From assembly GCA_021292105.1 (NCBI GenBank), contig CM037869.1, positions 26,737,536 through 26,801,535 on the forward strand: DNA of 64,000 nt, in the 5' to 3' direction. The translations under genes were made by a program, and so were the position numbers. The notes below the pieces were generated by a model. That model saw only the letters and a list, made by a program, of their open reading frames with translations. It searched no databases and was not told where the DNA came from. Within the stretch, counting starts at the first letter, position 1. Every line of letters starts with the position of its first letter. Source of the stretch: Anadara kagoshimensis. Taxonomy: Eukaryota > Mollusca > Bivalvia > Arcoida > Arcidae. This document shows positions 51,370 through 61,869 of the stretch, in pieces.

Positions 51370-54300
51370 CTATTTTAGCAAATTTGTGAAAAAAATACTT
51401 TAAAAGGACTACATTTTTCACAACTTTTGGAAATTTAGAACCAAATGGTTTTAAATATTTTGGAAACTTAATTTATTAGGGATGGTAAATCTACCTGAAA
51501 TCATTAATTGCCTAAATGTTGGAAAATTTATTCAGTACAGGTAATCAATTTTCTGTGGAGATATGTCAGACAAATAGATTATCACCACATAGCATCAAAC
51601 ACAAACATACCAGTCCATGTTCAATTCCAAATTGAAAAAGCAAGGTAAAAGCTTTACACTTCCATCAGGGAAGTGAGGCAAGGTGCTCCAGAAGAGCTAA
51701 GCACCTCCTATCCAGCTAGCAAAACCCTGTCCGGTTAGTAATACAATCACACAGATATCTTGACATCAGATCCTTTTTCTCAGAATTTTAGTAGCATGCT
51801 AAAATAACTTACTGGTACATTGGCAAATACCAATTACTGTTACGAGACCTGTGACCCAGAATCTGGGACCAGTTAAGTTTTCAAGCCTGAAAACATCCCA
51901 AAATTACAAATACCATAATCCATCTTTTGTAACTGAATCAGAACCTATGTATAATTATAAATAGTTTGTATATAAGATTTACCTTTGATCATCCCGTAAA
52001 GGTGACATTTGTTCATTAGAATACACATGTTCCTCATTAGAGTACATTAACTGTTTCAGCTGTTTATCATGAGCCTCCCAATAACGAGACAAGTCTGGCT
52101 GAGAACGGCATGGTGTCATGTCTATTTTACCAACAGTTTCATATGAACGTTTTAATTCCGGTTTTCCTCCCGGATATTCCGGGGGTGGCGGTAAATTTGT
52201 AAAATATGGTGACTGTAAGTGAGTATTTTGTACGAAATCTCTATTAGTATTTTCCGTTAAATATGGGCTTCCATATAATTGTGGATTATGAAGTGTCACA
52301 TATGGATTGTGTTTAAATTCCATTGTTTTCGTTACTTCTGTATTTGAACTATGCGAAATAGTTTGATGATTAGCCCACTGCTGATATGGTGAAGGTCCAC
52401 AACAAGAACTATTTAAATATCCAGTGTGATCAGTAGGGTACGGTACACAATGTCCCGCCATGTTATAATGTGGCGACGTTGTAGTACAGTTGTTTAATTG
52501 TAACGCTGATGTTGGCATTCCTAATCTAGCTAAAATACTGTAACCACCATCATTTAAATCCATGCTATGATAAGGTTGTTGTGACTGAGTTTCTTCCCCT
52601 TGAGGTTCTTGTCTCTGTGAGGAAGATAAGTTTTCCATGGATGATACAGAAACATCTGTACTTGTTTCACTTCCAGAGAAACTCTGTCTCATTCCTGCAA
52701 AACAAAAAGAATAAAAGTCATTTGAAACAAATATAAATTTATTTCAAGGTCCCCAATAAAATTGTTAGGCCTCACTGGTTGAGTGGTCAAAAGTTCTACT
52801 AGTTTACAGACTACAGAGACTTTTGTTGCCTAGGTTCAAATCTTACTCAGGACAGCTAGATTCTATGTGAGAAAGTTTTGTTAGTTTACTTGCAAAAGGT
52901 CTGTGGTTTACTCTGGCACTCCAGTTTCCTCTGCCATTCCTTAACTGACCATCTTAATATAAGTGAAAGAATATTGATAAGGATGTGAACATCCTTGAAG
53001 TAACAATAAAATAAAATGTTACATAATTATATAACATAGGTAAATATATAAATGTTCAATCCAGTAAAATCCCATAATTATTGGGTAATCCTATATATCG
53101 GTACATGTCAATTTGTAATAAAAAATTTTCATTACAGCTAATGTGTATTCCTACAAGTTCTTAGTACAAAACGGGTGAAAAAATATCATATACCAGTACT
53201 TGGTGGCTTATTTAATATTTCAGTACAAATATGCCAAAAAATGACACTAATCCATAAATAAACTATTCAAATGGGATTTTTAATAAGGACCACATCAACA
53301 AAATAATGACCACATCAACAACAGGTAACGACCTCAACAACAATAAAATATCTAAAATTCCAACTGTGACTAGATTACCACATCCTCGGCTAATGAGATG
53401 TTTTGATTTGTTTGATGGTTAGAGGAAGGTTTACAGGAAGACACTGACTGTAGAGATCTGATATAACTGATATAACAAGCTTGGTACAAACATTGTTATC
53501 CTGCCAAGTGATGTATACATGTGTATCATAATTCCAGAATGAATCACGGCCGAACCGGCCGACTGACATTATTTCTGCGAAAAAGCATATTCATATAGCA
53601 GTTGCTAGGTAAAAGACCAAATTTCTGCTAAATTTTGGATTTTTTTATGCATCCAAAGATTCCCTCCATTTCCATTTCTATTTAAGTGGAGATTTTCATC
53701 AAGTCATATGTACATTATTTTGTTCCAATTAGTTACATCTTGGGAGTAACAGGATATAAACATTTAAATGGTTCAGCTTATATTTTTGAATAACCCAAAA
53801 GCATGGAATAGACAGATTACTTGTATAGGGTTTTATGCCCCAGTCACGAATATTTAACTAAAATCGAGACATCACCAGCTATAGGTAAAGTGTCGGATAT
53901 TTTGACCTTTTTAGTCTGCTCAGAGCATTGCCAGGGAGGGACCTTTTACATGCCATGGGGCATTTGTTTTAAAGGTATCATCTGAAGGACCCTGTGACTT
54001 TTATTTCTAAATGCAGAGTTCTTGGAAAAAGAACAGTTACTACCTACTAGTATTTTTGTCTTGGTCAAACCCAAGCTGGGGTTCAAACCCACGACCTCAC
54101 ATATACGAAGTGAGCACTCTACCAACTGAGCTACCATAGTGGTCTTACCTGGTTGAGCTAACTGTTTGGAGTGACCAGGGTAAGGTGGAGGCTCTCTATA
54201 TTGTGACTGAGTGTGGGGTAGACACTTACCTGGTTGAGCTAACTGTTTGGAGTGACCAGGATAAGGAGGAGGCTCTCTATATTGTGACTGAGTGTGGGGT

Positions 54301-57141
54301 AGACACTTACCTGGTTGAGCTAACTGTTTGGAGTAACCAGGATAAGGTGGAGGCTCTCTATATTGTGACTGAGTGTGGGTGGGGTAGACACTTACCTGGT
54401 TGAGCTAACTGTTTGGAGTGACCAGGATAAGGAGGAGGCTCTCTATATTGTGACTGAGTGTGGGTGGGGTAGACACTTACCTGGTTGAGCTAACTGTTTG
54501 GAGTGACCAGGATAAGGTGGAGGCTCTCTATATTGTGACTGAGTGTGGGTGGGGTAGACACTTACCTGGTTGAGCTAACTGTTTGGAGTGACCAGGATAA
54601 GGAGGAGGCTCTCTATATTGTGACTGAGTGTGGGGTAGACACTTACCTGGTTGAGCTAACTGTTTGGAGTGACCAGGGTAAGGTGGAGGCTCTCTATATT
54701 GTGACTGCTGTTGCTGCATTGTGATTCCTTCTGAATCTGTAGTCAGCAAATATTCCTCACTGGGACAGGCTTTTATTAGATCTGAAAATATAGAACATAT
54801 AATACATTATAGAAAGATGTAGCTGAAAAATGTGAACATGGCAACAGTAAAAGAAACCAAGAACACACCACACACACTGAACAAGACAGGCCACAATGAA
54901 TGTCCCCTACACTAAACAAGAAACCAGGGGAATGGAGGGTCCAGGCCTAACAATCTATTTTTTAACTAAAATTTTCCTTTACTTAATTTGGTGCAAAAAA
55001 TTCTGAATACATGTAATTTTGTTAATTTTGAAGATATTCTTGTATTCAAGATATCATATTGAAGATCAAGTTTAGCTTTTTACATCCTTGAAACGTTTAT
55101 CTGTAGTAGTATTATACATGTACCATAAACGTCAAAATTCCCCAGATTTAAGTTAAGGAAAATCTTAATTAAAGAGTGATTTGAAACCCTTTGCCTGTAT
55201 TCCTTTTGTCATTATTTTTTGCAGGTCCCACATTAAGTTTTGAAAGTCCAGATCTCAACATTGAAAGGTCCATGTGAAATTATGTTTAAATATAGAAAAA
55301 GCAGTGTGATCCTGTAAAAAAGTTGCAGGTCTATGAGACATTTACAGTTTAAAAAATCAAGGGTCCCAACGTGAGATACATAGGTCCAAATGAAAGTCTT
55401 CACTTTGTTTGTTTCTTTATTTATTTTATTTCTTTTGGAGATGTCAAAATTACAAGACTAAGTCTTAGGGATGTTTCAGTATGGCACCTAGTCACTTTAA
55501 TTAACTTTAAATAGTTTAAACATTCATTTCTTTTTTAATTGGCATATTTACATGTGTGGCAAGTTAAATATTTGCATGCATAAAATTTGTATTCATATTT
55601 ATGTTAATGACCTGTCCTAACAATATTTATAACCTAAATGCCCTAAATATTTGCACTGTATTCGGAAACCACCTGCAGTTTAATATATTCAACCAACATT
55701 CCAGTGGCGGCCTAGCTGTCCGATTGTCATGATTAAAATATAACGGGATTCACTCAAAGTTTTACCACAAAAATTTAATATATTTTTAATAACTTCATCC
55801 TCGACATTCAATCATTTTATTGTTAAATGTCAACCACAAATTTAAATTTTTAATTCAGTCATAAAAATTTTGTAATATAAGATAGATATTTATGATAGAT
55901 ATTGAAATATCTTATTTTGGAAAAAGATCTCAATATATGTATGATGTATTACCAATAATAATTAATCATTTAAAATAACAATATCAATCACATATTCTAA
56001 TTGGAAGGACGCCACTTGTACCCTCCAATAAAATTTTAATTTTGACTGAAAAAGCCTACAAATGTCACAATTACCGGTAAGCCATTTTTGAACCTTTTGT
56101 TGAAGTATTTTACAAACTAGAATTTAAAAAATTATGTCAGTATTTTATGACTGATATTAAAATATTTTATTTAAAAACTGATTTTAATTTTAAAAAGCAA
56201 TCATTTATTATCTATATCAACCATTAATTAACAATACCGGTATTTTCAACATTTTAATGACTGTTTACTGTAGTAAAAATAGTCTCTTTGTAAAAATGAA
56301 AAAGGGGCAAATGTATTTATTCTTATAAATATTATGTTTCCATTCTTGGTAGTCAAAATCCTCATTTTTTTATGAAAAGTAAGCTTTTATAGCAACTTGG
56401 TGAAAAACATACTTTATAAAGACATTTTCACAAATTTTAGAAATTTGGTTATTAATAATTTTTATTAATTTGTGGAAACCTAATAATATATCATGCTGAT
56501 ACAATAATGCAAAACACAACCAAGTTACTCATAAACATACATTTTTTAAGAAATATCACCGATATCTATTTTTAGCACACAAAGACACTAAAATAAAATT
56601 AAAAACATCACATCAACATAAATGATGTAAATGCCAAAAATAATATAAAAATATCACAAATTTAGAATTCATATCCAATATCTGAAACGTCTGATTTCTC
56701 TTTTTGAATGTAAAAGCACAAACAACAACAATAGCAACAACAAATATAACACAATGCCATTCACAATCTATAACACTCCGAACTATTTCAACAACGGAAC
56801 ATAAACATGCATAAAATTAAACATTCCAGCTATGCGATACTGCATGTAAAATAATATTTAAATCTTATTCCAGAACATGCGATATATAAAATATTATAAG
56901 ATTCTCACTGTAGTGTTTCATAATTCCTTCGAAAAAACAATTTAAAAATCCCAAAATTCGTTCAGCAGGCTAGCACTACATATAATAACACATTCCACAA
57001 CAACTTCTGGTATAAGGCATGATGGGATTGTTTTTAAAGTGAATGGGATAACCTTGCTAGTGGATATATCGTCAGTGGAGTGGTAAATTTATTCATGCTA
57101 ACTGACATTCCACACATACCTGGTAGAGACATATTAAACAT
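43144..57141 (-). CDS. AMOT: Angiomotin homologue (13 coding exons, complete)
   Basis: Scaffold of cell junctions and actin; angiomotins hold the Hippo effector YAP/Yorkie through PPxY-WW contacts (family knowledge). Exons, 5' to 3': 57141-57120, 54781-54647, 52694-51983, 51056-50918, 50511-50367, 49187-49074, 48608-48463, 48002-47712, 47321-47257, 46446-46318, 45798-45599, 43780-43695, 43203-43144. The sum is 2244 nt with all phases agreeing: 747 residues. PPPY lies at 39-42 and PPEY at 223-226. A coiled coil from about residue 290 carries VDMLSDENKKLRDELSAYSK, and NAQANVVRLEKE and WEQKYLENAM follow. The family signature VRSLETQIAEKDAMIRVFQ starts at 634. The protein ends KIWQV, a hydrophobic-X-hydrophobic PDZ ligand. 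No LPTY or HxRxxS (LATS) motif was seen. The first exon (ATG with an in-frame TAA upstream, donor CCAG/GTATGT) is the least certain; the rest is firm. Confidence 0.94.
45845..45965 (-). repeat. R1 3'-end fragment joined to a 60-base mobile segment
   Basis: 45905-45965 is a reverse R1 end (ATCACAATCCCAAAAGC). The adjacent 45845-45905 matches, in opposite orientation, the linker inside the SINE dimer at 31210-31272 (AGAGAAAATTCCTTTAATTT, then AACACTAAAATGTTA). Lies just upstream of AMOT exon 45798-45599. Confidence 0.6.
48778..48990 (+). repeat. Degraded SINE pieces (family B) after poly(T)
   Basis: A T tract of about 22, then an inverted SINE tail (CAAGTCAAAATTCTTTCAAT, AGGTAGTCAGTTCAGGAATA) followed by a forward tRNA-like head (GGGCCTCTAAAGCTGAGTGG). 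AMOT intron. Confidence 0.55.
49316..49410 (+). repeat. tRNA-like element
   Basis: A box TAGCCAAGTTGGTAGAAC and B-box-like GGGTTAAATCCC, then TTTTTTCTCC as in the tandem element at 25762-26310. Too irregular for a tRNA gene. Confidence 0.5.
51323..51365. repeat. Poly(A) tract of about 42
   Basis: Uninterrupted A run in an AMOT intron. The flanks share GCCAAAATCG.CATTGGCTA with a second, similar segment about 150 bases away, a small local duplication. Confidence 0.9.
51600..51735 (-). repeat. R1 interspersed repeat
   Basis: Reverse core copy with CAAACATACCAGTCCATGTTC, an internal deletion before CTTCCATCAGGGAAGTGAGG, and CAGAAGAGCTAAGCACCTCC. Confidence 0.75.
52765..52985 (+). repeat. tRNA-derived SINE (family B)
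   Basis: Head GGCCTCACTGGTTGAGTGGT, B box GGTTCAAATCTTACTC, tail TTTTGTTAGTTTACTTGC, CTCCAGTTTCCTCTGCC and ATAAGTGAAAGAATATTGA. One of the fuller copies; AMOT intron. Confidence 0.7.
53815..54143 (-). mobile_element. tRNA-derived SINE (family A) abutting the AMOT repeat
   Basis: Minus-strand head ACCACTATGGTAGCTCAGTT and GTAGAGTGCTC, B box GGGTTTGAACCCC, body AAAAGTCACAGGGTCCTTC. Its head touches the donor of the last (seventh) PPPY unit at 54144, so it bounds that minisatellite on its downstream side. Confidence 0.75.
54144..54705 (-). repeat. Minisatellite of seven PPPY + splice-donor units in AMOT
   Basis: Marker AACTGTTTGG (plus strand) at 54160, 54241, 54322, 54407, 54492, 54577 and 54658: periods 81, 81, 85, 85, 85, 81. 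On the minus strand each unit is a copy of the end of AMOT exon 54781-54647, coding QSQYREPPPYPGHSK and LAQPG. It also carries the donor CAG/GTAAGTG and about 20 bases of intron ending in CAG. The first two units are in one open frame; the 85-base units carry a 4-base insertion (CCCA) that shifts the frame to an early stop. Confidence 0.95.
54948..55190. mobile_element. Foldback MITE, CTTAACTAAGAT family, diverged
   Basis: Left arm TTTTTTAACTAAAATTTTCC; right arm AAGTTAAGGAAAATCTTAAT then TAAAGAGTGATTTGAAACCC. First AMOT intron. Confidence 0.6.
55200..57115. other. First AMOT intron, remainder
   Basis: AT-rich, no coding region, no recognised repeat beyond scattered A and T runs. Confidence 0.5.
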
Positions 57142-57197
57142 GAAGGATTATACCTGTAAGGTTACAACTATCTGAACAATCTTATAATACAGCTAAT

Positions 57198-57824
57198 GGC
57201 AAAGTGTAAAATGTGGACTGGATTGGACTTTTGGATTACATTAGACTCTTATTTTGGATTGGAATCTTGGTATATAATGTGAACTTGATTGGATTAGACT
57301 CTTATATTGGATTGGAGTCTTGGTATAAAATGTGAACTGGATTAATGGACTTTCAGATTAAATTGGAATCTGGTATGAAATGTGGAATTGATTCAACTCT
57401 GACTGGATTAACTGAAAAGGACTCTTGGACTCGACTATTAATTGAGCAAACTGCCAAGAAACTTAAGCATGTTTTTGCTTTACAAAGGTGCAAGCCAAGG
57501 TATAAATTTTGTATGTTTTATTCACTCACTAGGATGGATGTCATCGATCACCTAGTCTATGCATACAAATTTAAATTACAGTCTAATACATTGTATAAGA
57601 GTCAAATAGTCCAGTACAATAGTAAAGTACAAGAGCACCCATCAGAGGTCAGTCTACAAGTCCAGTCCAAGAGTCCAACTGATAAGTCCGACCCAACAGT
57701 CCAATCCAGTCCCATTTTAAACCAAGAATCCAATAAAAGAGTCTATTCCAGTCCAGATTTTACACCAAGAGTCCAATCCAAGAGACCAATCCAGACTACA
57801 TTTTATACTTTGCCTAAGCTAACA
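57198..57824. repeat. Long imperfect inverted repeat of GGATTGGACTC units
   Basis: Left arm (57198-57430) is made of GGATTGGACTCTTGG-like words on the plus strand; right arm (57600-57824) has the complementary CCAAGAGTCCAATCC words. Outer ends GGCAAAGTGTAAAATGT and ACATTTTATACTTTGCC correspond. It sits 60-700 bases upstream of the AMOT initiator exon. The 202-codon open frame across it is a by-product of the stop-poor repeat. Confidence 0.75.
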
Positions 57825-58085
57825 GCCCTTCAGGCATTTATAACATATAATTACTATAAGAAACCAGCAGGCAGGCATGGCGAAACATGCATTACTAACT
57901 GTACTATACTAGATCTTAACATCACTAGTATCTCAACTGCACATGATTTATAGGGGATGGTGTACATTCTGCAAAAATATGCATACATCATGTGCAGGTA
58001 TATCGGAAGAACATCATGGCTTGTTGATTACATCTTATAGGCTACTTTCTATAATGTTTGAAATACAGTGATTGTATACCATGGT

Positions 58086-58109
58086 GTGTGTGTGTGTGTG
58101 TGTGTGTGA
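58086..58109. repeat. (TG)n microsatellite
   Basis: Twelve TG dinucleotides. A separate poly(A) of about 28 lies near 58414-58441. Confidence 0.9.
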
Positions 58110-58410
58110 AGAGTAACTATCTATCTCTGATCTTATTTATAGATAATACTAATAATGAATTTTTAATTTATGTCCATTTAATCAGTAATTGTGAAGAGTA
58201 AAGATTTCCATTGAGACAAATTTCCAAATTTCCGTTACCACCTCACAAGTAATGGTGTTTCATACGCCCCTGTCAAGATTCATCAAATGAATTGAAAATT
58301 AGGAAAAGTTAAAAGTAAATGTATGTTTAAAATATGTCCCTAAAATAAGGCCTCTAAAAAGAACCTCTTTAAGAATTTTTCTGATAATTAAAAATATTTA
58401 TTATAATAAT

Positions 58411-58441
<31 letters not shown>

Positions 58442-58984
58442 TGAATAAATAGGTAAATAAAAAAACTTTAATGCAGTTGAACAAACAAAGAAACAGCAAG
58501 AAGAACAACATTAAAATGTTTCCTGTTTACTTTGATAAAAAATAAATAGCTTAAATGAAGATAAAAAAACAACAACGAAAAATTAAAAAAAAAATGCATT
58601 AAATGTTTCCTGTTGACTTAAAAAAAATAAAAAAGCTGTTTGTACTTAAATAATGTATATTTTAAAAATCTCTAACAATAAACAGCTTTTGTTTAGGGTA
58701 CTGCATTCACTATATAAAATGTGACTTATTAGTTATCACCTGGTATTCAAACAATGCCAAACAATCATACCTAATAAACTCTGATGGAAGGAAATAAAAA
58801 TAGGTATTCTATTGGTTAATAATGAAGCTATTAAAGATTTGATATACCATCAAATTTACTTTTGTAATGTTTCTGGTTGTATGGAGTAGGTTAACAAGGC
58901 TGCAGTTCTGGGATGGTTGAGTAAGGGTTAGAACTCAGACCGGGTCTAATCCAAAACTTGAATGTGGATAGTGACTTTTCTTTC

Positions 58985-59285
58985 ACCAAGCACTAGGCAT
59001 CAAGAAATGAGCCACAGTTCTTTCGGACGGGAATTAAAATAAAGAGGTCCTGTGTCATGGTAGGCTATGCACCTGTATAATGTCATCAGCACAACGCTCA
59101 GGCAAAATTTCTACACCTTCGTCTTTAGCTGGCGATGTCTCGATATAAGTGAAATAAAGAACCCTACTGTATAATGTCATCAGCGCAACACACAGGCAAA
59201 ATTTCTGCACCTTCGTCTACAGCTGGTGACATCTCGGTATAAGTGAAATGTTCTTGACTAGTACGTTAAACATCATTACTTACCG
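58985..59285 (+). repeat. tRNA-derived SINE (family A) with duplicated body
   Basis: Plus-oriented body without the tRNA head: CACAGTTCTTTCGGACGGGA, GAGGTCCTGTGTCATGG, then the segment from TATAATGTCATCAGC to ATAAGTGAAAT twice in a row (about 95 bases each), then GTACGTTAAACATCATTACT. Confidence 0.7.
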
Positions 59286-59312
59286 GTAACTCAATGAGTA
59301 TTTTATCTACCA

Positions 59313-59745
59313 GTAATTGAAATATTGAAATCACTAATGCAAAGTAAAATACAGACATGGAATTGAAATCACTGATGTGAAGTGAAATACAGACATGGAA
59401 TTGAAATCACTGATGTGAAGTGAAATACAGACATGGAATTGAAATCACTGATGTGAAGTAAAATACAGACATCGAATTGAAATCACTAATGCAAAGTAAA
59501 ATACAGACATGGAATTGAAATCACTGATGTGAAGTGAAATAAGACATGGAATTGAAATCACTGATGTGAAGTGAAATACAGACATGGAATTGAAATCACT
59601 GATGTGAAGTGAAATACAGACATGGAATTGAAATCACTGATGTGAAGTAAAATACAGACATGGAATTGAAATCACTGATGTGAAGTGAAATACAGACATG
59701 GAATTGAAATCACTGATGCGAAGTGAAATACAGACATGGAATTTA
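59313..59745. repeat. 38-bp tandem repeat, about 11 units
   Basis: Unit words ACAGACATGGAATTGAAATC and ACTGATGTGAAGTGAAAT; spacing 38 where measured (59352, 59390). Units fall into two variants (ACTGATGTGAAG and ACTAATGCAAAG), so a higher-order expansion is likely. Confidence 0.9.
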
Positions 59746-60499
59746 AACAATGTTAAGGTCTTATTTAATCTTACTCAATCACTTATACATGTAGTAAGTA
59801 AATATGATGATCAAACCACAATCTACAGACTCAATCAGTATGTGTGTAACTTGATATAATCAGTTTTTAAAACCACTGCCAAAAATAAGAATTTAATTAC
59901 AAAATACTTTTGAATCTTGACTACATATATTTGTGTGTTATGTTTAAGAATTTGTAGATCTTGGCTCGTTTCCCGAAGATTAATTCTCTAAGTAGACCGT
60001 AGTAGAGCATTTATACTTTTTTTCATTTCATGAATGAACGGAAATGTTATAACATATTTTAAATGAAGCAAGCGAGGTTTTCAATATTTACATATAATTT
60101 TAAAACATAATCTACTTATTTTTCAAACCAGACGTTCAGGAACTTCAAAACAATTTTATAAATTCATAAACATCACGTTTCTCTAATTCAGTTTACACAT
60201 GACCAAAATATACCTTGACCAAAGACAAGTGAATGACCATACTGGAACTAGAACTCATGACCTACTGTGATGTAGCTCGATGGTAAACAACACCAAGTTT
60301 AAGGAATTAACCATAGTTTGTTAATAAAATTTTATGTCACACAAAAGGTTTTATTAAAGATTTGCAATATTGTATCTTGTAACTCTCAAAAATTCGCAGA
60401 AAGTGAAATACAAAACATTTCTGTTTTACAGTAACATGCATGGATAGGAAAAACCCCCTCCCACCAGTCAAGATAGAACAATCAATGGAAAACTTTAAG

Positions 60500-60876
60500 T
60501 TTAAATCTGAAGAGTTGAGTTGAGTAATAGTGTTTAAAGTCCCAGTCAAGAATATTTCACTTATATCGAGACGTCGCCAGCTATAGGCGAAGGTGCAGAA
60601 ATTTTGCCTGTGCGTTGTGCTGATGGCATTTTACAGCAGGGTTCTTTATCGTGCCAAGCCTACCAAGACACGAGACCTCGTTTATTTTAAGTTCCTATCC
60701 GAAAGAACCGTGACTTTCATTTCGTAATGCCAAGGGCTTGGCAAAAGAACAGTCACTACCCACTTTTAAGTCTTGGGTCAGACCCAGCTGGGGTTCGAAC
60801 CCACCACCTCCCACTTACGGAGCGAGCACTCTACCAACTGAGCTACCGCAGTGGTACTTTTTAAATCTGAAGAGTT
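60500..60876 (-). mobile_element. Full-length tRNA-derived SINE (family A) with target duplication
   Basis: Flanked by TTTAAATCTGAAGAGTT at 60500-60516 and 60860-60876. On the minus strand: head ACCACTGCGGTAGCTCAGTT, B box GGGTTCGAACCCC, body AATGAAAGTCACGGTTCTTT, AACGAGGTCTCGTGTC, TAAAGAACCCTGCTG, AGCTGGCGACGTCTCGATAT, and end GGGACTTTAAACACTATTAC with CAACT repeats. Little-diverged and probably the youngest insertion in the window. Confidence 0.85.
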
Positions 60877-61284
60877 CTTTATTTACAGGTTTTGGTATTA
60901 CCCCTTAACATATTTGTAATTTTTTTTTATAGAAATGTTTGAGGTTGCTTTGCCAGTACAGTAAAACCTTGTTATAATACTCCTGAATAACTTTGGCACC
61001 TCACTTATTACCACAGTATGCTGGTGTCCTAAAGTCTATTGAGGTTTTCTCGAGCGAGCACTCTACCAACTGAGCTACCGCAGTGGTACTTTTTAAATCT
61101 GAAGAGTTCTTTATTTACAGGTTTTGGTATTACCCCTTAACATATTTGTAATTTTTTTTGATAGAAATGTTTGAGGTTGCTTTGCCAGTACAGTAAAACC
61201 TTGTTATAATACTCCTGAATAACTTTGGCACCTCACTTATTACCACAGTATGCTGGTGTCCTAAAGTCTATTGAGGTTTTCTCT
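60821..61284. repeat. 232-bp direct tandem duplication
   Basis: 60821-61052 is repeated almost perfectly at 61053-61284. The unit starts inside the SINE head (AGCGAGCACTCTACC), crosses the SINE's target duplication and ends inside a MITE (GAGGTTTTCTC). It therefore arose after the SINE inserted. Confidence 0.9.
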
Positions 61285-61372
61285 TCATAAATCTCACTTG
61301 ATCTATCACCAAACCTCTTTATAATGGCAAAACTTGACTGAACAAAACGATGCAATGAATCAAGTTTTAATG
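61196..61372. mobile_element. MITE with CAGTAAAACCTTG ends
   Basis: TACAGTAAAACCTTGTTATAA at the left and CAAGTTTTAATGTA at the right, with the same inner words as 19848-20038 (ACTTTGGCACCTCACTTAT). Its left 90 bases are also present in the first unit of the 232-bp duplication. Confidence 0.65.
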
Positions 61373-61455
61373 TACCAGTATTCAGTCTTGTTTTGACATT
61401 TTTTTGCTGTCAAAAGGTGGATGCAACTGGAACTCTTTGTGTTTAAAGAACCATA

Positions 61456-61620
61456 TACAGTGAAACCTCTTTAAAATGTCCCTTGATAACTTCAATGCCA
61501 CCTTGCTTATCACCACAGTATTTAGAGGTTCCAAAAGTCTCCCATAATATACCACAGCATAAATGCCAGATCTCTTTATAAATTATGCCAATGATGGTGA
61601 TGAATTAAGGGTTTACTGTA
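61456..61620. mobile_element. MITE with CAGTGAAACCTC ends
   Basis: TACAGTGAAACCTCTTTAAA to GGGTTTACTGTA, 165 bases, TA borders; third member of the CAGTAAAACCTC family here. Confidence 0.7.
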
Positions 61621-61869
61621 TTCAGGATTGAGGTGTTTACATAGAGAGGGCTGTACATGTTACCCAGTCATTTTTGGATGCATGTTGAACTCTGTGTCTA
61701 TACAGAGGGTCTTTACATGGGGGGGGGGGTATAATGTGATGAAATCATTTAATGTGTGTATATATAAAGTTATACACAAAAATTGTAGGTGTCTATTCAT
61801 CTTTTCCTCAGGTAAAACTACGGTAAAATATCTAAAAATACACTGTATAGTGATTCCTGATAATTGACG

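Noticed and set aside
57345-57953. Open frame of 202 codons
   Set aside because: It runs through the degenerate GGATTGG/CCAATCC inverted repeat, whose words avoid stops; the product is low-complexity with no recognisable domain.
59313-59745. CRISPR-like array
   Set aside because: Units are contiguous with no unique spacers, in an intron-rich animal genome; a plain tandem repeat.
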